Source: Uranotaenia lowii (taxonomy: Eukaryota; Arthropoda; Insecta; Diptera; Culicidae). From it: a stretch of DNA of 64,000 nucleotides. Positions within the stretch are counted from its first letter, which is position 1. Each line of letters begins with the position of its first letter. Below the pieces are notes generated by a model that made no database searches, had not been told where the DNA came from, and saw nothing but the letters and a program-made list of their open reading frames with translations. The stretch is taken from contig NC_073692.1 of assembly GCF_029784155.1 (NCBI RefSeq), positions 332,029,920-332,093,919 on the forward strand, given 5' to 3'. Below, one piece after another: positions 55,410 to 64,000 of this stretch. The translations under genes were made by a program, and so were the position numbers.

Positions 55410-55742
55410 GCTACAAGCAATGATGTCAACTGTTTTTCAGAAATGTCTGGAAGATTTAGAAAAAATGTCTGGGAAAGTGTGGAAAAGTCTGGATGGCAAA
55501 CTTTATAGGTGATGACCTTGTTTTTTTGGTCGCCTGGATCGCAATATTGCAGTCTAGGGAATAACACTTATTACTTCATCATAATCATACTATACACTAT
55601 CAATGCCTGTCACTAATCACTAATCACTAATCGTACTTCCACAGCCAGAACTTATGTCTGAGTCCCAAAGAATAATACAAGTTTGTTATTATTCTTCTTT
55701 TCTTTGTTCATGTGTTTGATTATTTTAACATAAAAACATTAA

Positions 55743-55907
55743 AATGATCAAAAACATAAAGTGGTTGGGCCTACCGTGGAGCAGAGAACGCAGAGGCATC
55801 TGGAACACAGGAACAGGAAGAAACGTGGACCACCAGTACCATACGTTTCAAATGGGCAGTATCGTTGGAAGCATGCTAAGAAATTGCTTCTTGGTGAAGA
55901 AACTTAA
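55743..55907 (+). other. Possible short coding exon of unknown family
   Basis: A 54-codon open stretch between stops is basic and unusually codon-like for this AT-rich region: VVGPTVEQRTQRHLEHRNRK, then GPPVPYVSNGQYRWKHAKKL. I do not recognise it. It lies inside hAT-b between the duplication edge and the foldback element. It may be a captured exon or chance. Confidence 0.25.
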
Positions 55908-57030
55908 CTACTCCAATCACTAGGACCATCCTTTAGCGGCTGGAAATGATTTATTTTGTACACAGAAATCACAAAACCTGAACAAAAGCATTTTGAAGAA
56001 TTTTATGAAATTAATAAACGTATCTTGAAAATATAAGTTTAAGCTTTCTTAGTTGAATTGTTTTGGATTTCAGTGTACAATCATTTCTGGTCATCGACCA
56101 AGGATAAAGCGCCTTTACTCGCTCTTGAAAATAAAGAAGAGAAACAAAAAATATTAGTAGAACATTAAACCTTCCGAGGCCTGTTTGAGCTCGAAAGGTT
56201 TTTTTTAAAACGTACCCTTATAATAGAAATTAACTCAAATCGACAGTTTTCCATAAAACATATACAATCAGTTTTACGTAAATAGTAATTAAAAAAACTT
56301 TCGAATACTTAGTAATCCAATCTCAATGTTCTTATATTTTTTATTATTTCAAAATTTCTAAAAGACATTGAAAATGTGTGATTCAATGCAAAACATTAGA
56401 TCAAATTTGGATTGGAAATTATTTTCGACAAAGAGTGCATATTTAAATGGTCCAATTGTAAAAGCACATCCTATTTGGTAAATAAGATTTATGGAATAAG
56501 CAATCAAAACTTTAGTTCATTTATTTGCTACAACAATACTTATCGATCGTTTGACGGTTTTTTCTTCGGAGTGTTTCTTCGGTAATCTTCCAGAACGAAC
56601 ACTTCTCCTCCCTTTCCCCGCACAAAATACTTTCTTTTTCTAGGCGCCAAACTATTACCTTAGTTCTCAACCTTTCCATTAAACAAAACTTCGGATGTAC
56701 CCATTCCAAAAGATATTTTTCTTCTGTCGAACCCAATCCCCCCGTTTTCTCAACGTGGATTTTTTCTTCCTTTTCCTACGGCTACAAGTGAAACCTTGAA
56801 TACGCGAAGCCAATGATAGCTTTTGCTCGATTCCTGGATTTAACCAACACTTTACTGAACACTGTCTTAATCAATTTTCATAACCTAATAATAAGTTTGA
56901 ACCTTCCCCATGTCTATTTTTGCAACGCATTCTAAACTCTCTTGATTTTAGTTTTTCATTTTCCACATTTTTCACTTCTACGGCACCCTTTAGACTAAAA
57001 AACCGCCGTTTGCGAGCACACATTTGTCTA
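55908..57030. other. hAT-b interior, no supported gene
   Basis: AT-rich noncoding sequence; the small minus frames (for example 56521-56736 and 56871-57143) resemble nothing known. Confidence 0.35.
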
Positions 57031-57166
57031 AGGTCGAATTCACAGTGAGCGCGGTGCGAAGTGCGAAGCGAATTTCCAATTCGCGCGAAAAACCGCTTCT
57101 CATTGAAACACGTTGAGAAAAACATCGACCGGCCACAGTGCAAGCGAATTTTCGTGCGAACACCTG

Positions 57167-57793
57167 CACGCTAACTTTTGGCTACCCCTTAAAGGCGTAA
57201 AATTGACCCGTTATTGAGAACCCTCACGATCTGTCAAATAACGGGTCATTTTTTCGGATTAATATTACCCCTTATTTCGGAAAGCTCGATTCCCTTCATA
57301 AGGGGTAGTTTTAGATGTTGTCAAATCCAAAGCGTTACTTTTTGTCCGGAAAACTGCTGATGATGAGAAAGTTTGTAAGTATTTTCGTCGAAATTATAAT
57401 TGTTTTCTTCCAAAAACTATAGTATTTCGTAACATATTTCAGCACTGCATGGTTCCGGATGAGCGCGGTGGATTGGTGGTGAATACACAAACAAAATGAT
57501 TTTTTTATTTTAATTTACTGCCATCTGAATAAATAAATTAAACATAATAGTTTTGTAATTTATTTCCCATGAGCAGCTCCTGAAATTGTATACGCAAGCT
57601 TTTGGAATAAGGGGTAATTTTCATCCGCCATCAAGCGTTTTGAAATAAGGGGTAATTTTGATCCGCTACAAGCGTTATCAGGTTGAGTACCCCTTAAAGG
57701 GTAAAGAAATTTTATCCGTAAAAAGGAGTTCTCCCAGTCTTATTGAATAACGGGTCAAAAGTATTCGTTAAGGGGTAACCAAAAGTTAGCGTG
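57167..57793. mobile_element. 627-bp MITE nested in the left foldback arm
   Basis: CACGCTAACTTTTGGCTACC at 57167 and, inverted, CACGCTAACTTTTGGTTACC at 57793 form a 26-bp TIR with one mismatch. The interior repeats AAGGGGTA and its complement TACCCCTT at least six times (with ATAAGGGGTAATTTT the clearest unit) and GACCCGTTATT. No transposase. Confidence 0.78.
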
Positions 57794-59170
57794 TGGCTGG
57801 ATCGCGCGAATTCATCCTGTTCATCCGGACATACACTGAAAATATTCTCTCGGATATTTTTTATCGTAAAATGATTTATCAAAAAAATTTTTTTCAAAAG
57901 TTTATTTATTTAATTATCATTGCCGTTTCTGTTTTGGTAATGAAAAATGCACGGTTTTTTAGCGCGGATTTTCGAAACAAACGCGGTTTCAGTCTTTTTC
58001 TATTGAAACAAATTATAACTGGCAATAAACGACCGGTGGCATGAAAGCCCCACAATATGTGTATAGGGTGACGCCATCCGACGCCATCTTGAAATCCAAT
58101 ATGGCCCCTTTCACTCAACTTTAAAATGCTGGAAGTGACTGAAAAGCACATGAAACTCCCACAATATGGGTATTGGATGAAAGTACTCAATAAGTAGAAG
58201 TCGAATTTGGCTGTCCGACGCCATTTTGAAATACAAGATGGCGGTTTCCGCTTAATTCAAAATGCAATAAATAACTGAAAATCGTAAGGTCCATCCACAA
58301 TATAAGAAATCAGTAAAAGGGATAAAAAAGTAGATGAAAAATTACTGACAAAAATTTAACAAAAATTTTGAGAGAACTGCAAAAAAGCACTGAAAAGAAT
58401 AAACAAAAATATAACAAGTGTTATAAAACTAAAGTAATATTGACAAAAATAATAAAAAACTGTGGGAAAATATGAATAACTATTACTAAAATTAAAAAAT
58501 ATGACAAAAAAAATAGTGACAAATGACAAAACTTTGGATAAAACACGCCAAATGTGGTTAAATAATTAAGCCAAAAAATATGACAAATATTACAAAATTA
58601 GACAAAAATATGAGAAAAAAATCACAGAAATGGCAAAACTATGACAAATGAGAAAAAAAAATTTATGATAAAATTATAATCAAAATTTGATAATGAAATG
58701 ACCTGACAGAACTAATATAAGGACCAATATTTGCCAATAAATTTACAAAAATGACAAAATAATAACAACAAATTTACAATAAAATCACAAAAATCTGACA
58801 AAAAATAAGGCAAAATGGCTAGAATATGATAAAGTTTTGAAAAAAATATGACAAAAAATTGTCAAAAATAATGACAATAATCTAACAAAATTATGAAAAA
58901 TGAGATAAAAATATAACAAAATACTTTCAAATATATGTAAGAAAAATGACAAAATGATGACAAATACGACATAAAAATCACAAAATTAAAAAAAAAAAAA
59001 AAGACAAATCCAAACATATAATAATAATAATAATAATTTATTAATGATGAATATGTAAAAAATATATCGCAAATACGACGAAAAAATGACACAATCTATA
59101 AAAATCATTTGTAAGATTTTGGTCATAGTATTGCCAGATTTATGTTATTTTATTTCAAAATTTTGTCATA

Positions 59171-59555
59171 CAGACCCCGCTTGATTTTGGCAACATCCGA
59201 GCAAAAACCGTTCGTTTTTGGCAACATCCAAAAAAGACGTTTTTTTGTCTTTTTTTTATTTTTTATTTTCATTTTAAACAAATAAAAATTAATGTAAAAC
59301 GTAATATTAGCATGAAATTTTTTCATTCGGCTTAATTATGATAGTTTTAAACAGTAAAAACATGATTTTTTCCATGTTTAATGCTCATAACTAATATAAT
59401 TGAGTCAAATTGAAAAATTGTATGCTAATATAAGGTTTTACATAAATTTTGACTAATTTGAATTAAAAATCAAAAATGAAAAAGTGACAAAAAAGACCGT
59501 TCGATTTTGGCAACATAAAATTTTCGGGCGTGTTGCCAAAAACGAACGGGGTCTG
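59171..59555. mobile_element. 385-bp mariner-type MITE at the foldback centre
   Basis: Ends CAGACCCCG...TTTTGGCAAC and, inverted, CAGACCCCGTTCGTTTTTGG. TA dinucleotides flank it (59169-59170 and 59556-59557), as in Tc1/mariner MITEs. The interior is AT-rich without coding. Confidence 0.78.
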
Positions 59556-60299
59556 TATTTGTAATTTTTGATTAGTTATTATATTTGTCATATTTTTATT
59601 TCATTTTTCATATTTTCCATAATGTTGTCAAATATTTGTCAAAGTTTTTAATTTCGAGTTTTGGCATTATTACTAATTTGTTGTTATTATTCAGTCAACT
59701 TTTATTAATTTTTGTCAGTTTTTTTTTTTAAATTTGGTCATGGCTTTGCCATTTCAATGTCAAATTTATCATAGAATTGGTATATTTTTTTTAATATTTT
59801 TGTAATATTTTTATCACCATTGCCATATTTTTATTAAAGTTTTGTCAGCGTTTCGTAATATTTGTTATTATTATATTGTATTTTTTTTTTTTCAAAATTT
59901 TGTTATATTTATGTCATAGTTTTAGAAGATTTTTTTTTGCGATTTTCAGTCATTAAAATTATTTTAAAGTTGAACGGAAGCCGCCGTATTGGATTTTAAG
60001 ATGGCGTTTCATAGCGTCAGAAAAATTCGACTGTTACTAATTGATTGAGTTTTTCGGAATTAACGCGGATTGGTTTTTTTTTTTGCGCGGTGCGTATCCC
60101 TCGCTCACAGTTTTGTTAATTTGCAAAGATTTTTTCACATGTGATTAATTTTTGCAACACCGAAGGTTTTTTTCAGTGTTGAACCGCTTCGCAATTCGCG
60201 TGCACTGTGGCCGGCCTTCAAAAGCGAACTTGCGAAATTCATCCGGTGAATGAATATTTCGCTTCGCAGTTCGCTTCGCGCTCACTGTGTTCGTACCCT

Positions 60300-60644
60300 A
60301 AAAGCTTTTTTAACCCCACTAAATCAGTTTTATTCGAGTGACTACTTTCCAGACACTCCTCACATTAAGCACTTTTCTTGAGAACCCAAACTTAACCAAG
60401 CACAAAGAACAATTTCATCACGTTGCTTACGCTGCCACCCGTTTTGCAAACTTTCTGATTGAATTAAACTTATTTCACGAGAAAATCGCGGAACATTCCG
60501 TTAACACCTTAAAACTTTATCCCACCCATCACATTTGAACCCTTTTTGGTAGTTTCATATCATTTTTACGATGAAAAAATTTAAATTTTATAAAATTTCG
60601 CGGACGGACTGAAAAACGCGTGCGATCGGCAAGCATCATCGCCT
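60300..60644. other. hAT-b interior right of the foldback, nothing recognised
   Basis: A 66-residue plus frame at 60338-60538 resembles no family I know. No other signal. Confidence 0.35.
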
Positions 60645-60943
60645 ACTCCCATCACTATACACTATCAATGCCTGTTATGCTTTACTTTCTGTTTTACTAC
60701 CATCTTCATGGCATTCCTCACTCTTAAATTACTAATTCGAATCATTTTCTGCCATTTTGCAACGAAAATTTTGAATTTTTACTGTTTTGTCTTAAAATTC
60801 ATGTCGAAACTAAAAGTCTGGAAATGTCTGGAAGAAATGACAAAAGTCTGGAAGTCTGGAAACCCAAAAAAATGTCTGGCAAAAGTCCAAAAAGTCTGGA
60901 AGATCCACAAAAAATCTGGAAGGTTGACATCTCTGGCTACAAG

Positions 60944-63045
60944 CAGTCGAAGAGATTTCGGAGCAGAAACCGCTCTCACTTATCAGTGACATAGGAGGCG
61001 ATAACATCGAGAGGGTCCTTGGAATGGTTTAGAATCCACGTCAGGATTGTTTCCAATTTCCTACCCGTCTACGTGGCGAGTTGACGCCGTTAGTCTGCGG
61101 CGAACGACGGTCGACTGACAGAATGGATCTTCGATGTAATTATGAGTCTTTTCGACCCATTGGGTCTTCTGTCCCCGTACACAATCCACGGGAAGATGCT
61201 GTTCCAATATCTTTGGAGATGCGGCATACAATGGGATGACGACATACCGGATGAAGCTTTCGAGAAATGGGTCCGATGGACAATCAACAGCCTTCAGATC
61301 CCCAGATGGTACTGTGGAGAATATCATGCTGGCAGGTATGAAACATTGCAGCTACATGTGTTCACCGATGTCAGCGAACTGGGCTACGAATGCGCGGCGT
61401 ATTTCCGTTTCATCGAGGATAGAAAAGTTAAATGCTGTTTGGTGATGGCGAAGGCTAAGGTAGCTTCCCTCAAGGTGCCAACGATTCCCAGAAGAGAACT
61501 TCAAGCTGCTGTGTTGGGCGCTAGGATGACGATAAACATTTGTTCTAGCCACACGGTGGAAATCAAGGAGAAATATCTTTGGAAAAATTCTAGCACTGTC
61601 TTGTCTTGAGTTACATCTGACCACCGAAAATTCAAGCAATATGTAGCCGTTCGTATCGGAAAAATTCTGATCTTAACAGATTCGGATCACTGGCGCTGGG
61701 TCCCTTCGAAAAAGAACATGGCTGTTGACCAAGTGGAATAAAAATACGGCCCCAAAACCGGATGGTCGTTGATTTAATCACCCCGAATATCGAAACACCG
61801 TTGAAGCAATCCGAATACCAATCAGCCGAAAATATGCTTTGGCGATTGGCTCAAAGTGAGCACTACTCCGATGAGGTGAAGATGCTGATATCCAATCGTA
61901 AACGACCGCTGCAGGATTTAGTCAAAATTGCGAAAGCTAATTCCCTGTATCAACTCTCCCCGTTTTCTGACGAATTTTGGTGTTATTAGAGTGGAAGGAA
62001 GAACCGTAAATGCGTAGTACGTGTCCTCCGAATCCCGACTCGATTTCCAGTAATATTGCCCCGAGAGCATCTAGTTACCCAAAAGCTTTTGGGCCATTAT
62101 CGCCAAATTTTTGGACATGCTAATAGAGACACGATTGTCTACAAAGTCCGTCAGCGTTTTAAGATCGCTCTGAGGTCCGCTGTAAACGAAGTATCGAGAC
62201 GCTGCCAGGTATGTAAGATAAAAAAAATGTAAACCACATCCACCAAGAATGACGTCATTTCCAGAGCAAAGATTGACACTGTATACCAGTGGGATTATCT
62301 CGGGCCGTTGGAGGTTACCGTTGGCAGGCGGAAGGAAAAGCAATATGTAACAGTCTCTACATGCTTGGTAGTCTGAGCATACAGTTTAACGACAGATTCC
62401 TGCATAACGCCGATCAGAAGATTTGTGCGAAGAAGAGGTCCCCCACGCCAAATATTTTCTGACAACGGGACGAATTTTGTCGGTAGCGATCGCGAGCTTA
62501 AATGACAGATCAAAAGAATCAACCTCGACTGTTCCGACACATTCATCAACGCCCGAACAAGCTTATTATTAAATCCGCACTCTGCTCCCCACATGGTTGG
62601 AGTGTGGGAGCGGATGGTGCGAAGCGCTCGACGACGGAAGGAAATTCAATGACGAGATTCTTGATCACTCCACGGGTGATCAAGATCTTATGGCTAAGAC
62701 TGATCCAATCAGTCTTAGCCAAGCTTTACAAAACAGCTATCTGCGTTCGCAGTACTTAACTGATGCTACATGGGACAGGTGGCTGAAGAAATACTTTCCT
62801 AATATTAATAAGCGGTCAAAGTGGTTCGAAGATGTGGTGTCAGTTAAACTTGGTGACCTGGTATACATTGCGGAAGGCAGTCGACGTACATGGATCCGTG
62901 AAAGAATAGTGGAGCTACTCCCCAACAAGGATGGAAGGATAATGCGTGTTGCAGTACAGACAGCGTCTGGGCGACTCGAGAAACCGGTGGCGAAGCTTGC
63001 CGTTATGGAGATAGGCAACGGTGAACTCCACAAAAATCACCCACA
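60944..63045 (+). pseudogene. BEL-Pao remnant: RT end, RNase H, integrase
   Basis: Continuation of the BEL fragment cut by the hAT pair, with many stops and shifts. Readable pieces in order: ISEQKPLSLISDIGGDNIER (RT end); SLFDPLGLLSPYTIHGKMLF and LHVFTDVSELGYECAAYFRF (RNase H region); SAENMLWRLAQSEHYSDEV; integrase zinc part GHANRDTIVYKVRQRF and CQVCK; then IFSDNGTNFVGSDREL; and the C-terminal LGDLVYIAEGSRRTWIRERI. The catalytic regions are broken, so the element is dead. No LTR was recognised at the right end, where LINE sequence begins near 63055. Confidence 0.85.
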
Positions 63046-63054
63046 CAGGTTCAC

Positions 63055-64000
63055 TCGAAGTGATGGCTGGTATTATTCCGCTGCAACAAAGAAGAGAACT
63101 TGCTGTCATGCGTTTTGTGCGTCACTTTCTTCTTGGCATGGACAATACTCCAGACCGATCTTGGAAGGTGGCTTAGTGGCTACGGGAATACACCGCGCCA
63201 TAACAATGCTTAACGAATTTATTCCACTTGAACAGCCTCTAAATAATCTCTCATGCTACATGTTCAACCGTGAAGTTGTAAGAACAAAAATATCCATTGA
63301 TCTCACTGTGAAACGGTTATGTTCAGAACACCAGAACTCATCGGCAGCTGATTTGGTTTCAAACTATCTCTTGGAAGTGTATGCCAACGCGAAAATCTTG
63401 GCAACTGACGGATCGAAAGTCGAAAGATATACACGGCACAGGTTATGCTGTGGTAAATAGTTTTGGAGCGCCTGCAGAAGGGATCAAACTCGACAGTAAA
63501 GCATCAGTTTATATGGCAGAGCTTCTAGCAATCAGGCATGCTGCGAAAATGATCGTAAGCCTTCCTGTTGCTCAGTATATTATTCTAACCGATAGTTTGA
63601 GTTGTCTCACGAGCCTTCAAAAAATCAACATCAATCAAAAATATCCCGTTGCTTGGTACGATATAAAAGCTTCCATTCTTGAAGGACAAAGAATGGGGCA
63701 AGAGATCCATCTGATATGGGTTCCGTCTCACAGAAGTATTCCAATGAACGAGTTGGCAGATCAAGAGGCGAAAAGTGCGTGCATCAATGGTGGTACAGCA
63801 GATTATATTTAACATCATTCGACATCCAGTTTCCGATTCGGCGTACAACAGTGCACAAATGGCAAGCAAAGTGGAATGCAGGAACTAAAGGACGTTTCTG
63901 TCACAGCATCCTCTCTAACGTTTCGCTCCAACCATGGTTTAGTAGCTTGGATCTCAACCCCAGACAAATTGTAATCCTTTCCAAATTAATATCAAAGCAT
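63055..64000 (+). pseudogene. Fragment of a second LINE family (RT end, RNase H), runs off the window
   Basis: The sequence starts with an RT C-terminal-like segment (GIIPLQQRRELAVMRFVRHF, MDNTPDRSWKVA, then a stop). RNase H follows across a frameshift near 63425: ILATDGSKVERY, then GTGYAVVNSFGAPAEG, YMAELLAIRHAAKM, LTDSLSCLTSLQ and IWVPSHRSIPMNELADQEAK. The tail HKWQAKWNAGTKGRFCHSIL and SLQPWFSSLDLNPRQIVILS parallels the C-terminus of the I-like LINE at 28545-34396, but the two are clearly distinct families. The 5' part is missing and the 3' end is outside the window. Confidence 0.82.

Larger units (their letters stand above)
53055..55673 (+). repeat. Tandem segmental duplication, unit 2
   Basis: Second copy of 50435-53053 in the same orientation with an exact 2620-bp offset. 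The junction contains one extra G (53054). Bases after 55673 continue hAT-b and no longer match unit 1. Confidence 0.93.
57031..60299. mobile_element. Foldback-type element with long inverted arms
   Basis: Outer ends AGGTCGAATTCACAGTGAGCG (57031) and, inverted, AGGGTACGAACACAGTGAGCG (60299) continue as GCGAAGTGCGAAGCGAA-like repeats and CGGCCACAGTGC on both sides. The inner arms hold degenerate TGACAAAAAT arrays (about 58330-59140) mirrored as ATTTTTGTCA-type arrays (about 59570-59960), and 'acgccatcttgaaat...aagatggcg' blocks on both sides. Total 3.27 kb with no coding sequence. Two MITEs are nested in it. The closest analogy is the foldback class; relation to a named family is unknown. Confidence 0.7.
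55418..60935. mobile_element. hAT-b: 5.5-kb composite hAT-like element
   Basis: Left end CAATGATGTCAACTG and right end (inverted) CAGAGATGTCAACC. GCTACAAG is on both sides (55410-55417 and 60936-60943). The last 290 bases (about 60645-60935) match the right part of hAT-a, including the AAAGTCTGG minisatellite. Most of the interior is a nested foldback element (57031-60299). No hAT transposase (RNase H-like/BED) is recognisable, so this is non-autonomous. Confidence 0.75.

Noticed and set aside
58330..59140. Coding potential in the TGACAAAAAT region (for example the 76-residue minus frame at 58862-59092)
   Set aside because: Frames are products of AT-rich tandem repeats (Phe/Tyr/Ile runs) without domain structure.

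Overview
This is a eukaryotic window. It has spliced genes with GT-AG introns, AT-rich intergenic DNA and abundant Gypsy, BEL-Pao, I-like LINE, tRNA-SINE and MITE/hAT repeats. The proteins and the repeat mix fit an insect, most likely a dipteran and plausibly a TE-rich culicine-type mosquito; the species call is inference. Five conserved single-copy-type genes are supported: CDK5RAP1 (minus, 9153-11529), a PCNP-like nuclear protein (plus, 12272-13800), mitochondrial ATP synthase beta (plus, 38003-40177), ribosomal protein S26 (minus, 45346-46414) and L-3-hydroxyacyl-CoA dehydrogenase HADH (plus, 48212-50771). Everything else that can be recognised is mobile DNA.

Layout. 1-657: inverted-repeat debris. 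658-8129: a complete Gypsy-type element (Gypsy-A) with identical 240-bp LTRs, whose single gag-pol frame is split by a 1.5-kb palindromic insert. 9.1-13.8 kb: divergent pair CDK5RAP1/PCNP, with a SINE in a CDK5RAP1 intron. 14274-17674: internally deleted LINE (minus). 17952-36514: a second Gypsy-type element (Gypsy-B, minus, identical 168-bp LTRs, TAGAG target duplication) that has received an intact BEL-Pao element (18775-26905, CTGGA duplication) in its integrase region and a LINE (28545-34396, about 13-bp duplication) in its reverse transcriptase. 36.6-37.4 kb: MITE. 37.5-40.6 kb: ATP synthase beta. 41-44.4 kb: a foldback-like element, a SINE head and two MITEs. 45.3-50.8 kb: RpS26 and HADH, with a 1.2-kb TIR element in the HADH intron.

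50.4-64 kb is a layered wreck. A decayed BEL element lies downstream of HADH. It was hit by a SINE (23-bp duplication) and then split by two adjacent hAT-like elements that share the 8-bp duplication GCTACAAG. A 2620-bp tandem duplication then copied the HADH 3' part, a SINE, the BEL fragment and the first hAT element. The second hAT-like element is swollen to 5.5 kb by a foldback element that itself holds two MITEs. The BEL remnant resumes at 60944, and a LINE fragment runs off the window end.

The cellular genes do not form one pathway. ATP synthase beta, HADH and CDK5RAP1 (RNA modification) are mitochondrial or mitochondria-related, RpS26 is cytosolic ribosome and PCNP is nuclear. I see no defence system, CRISPR array or toxin gene. 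The strongest novelty candidates are the large perfect hairpin inside Gypsy-A, the tandem hAT pair with one shared target duplication, and the foldback elements.
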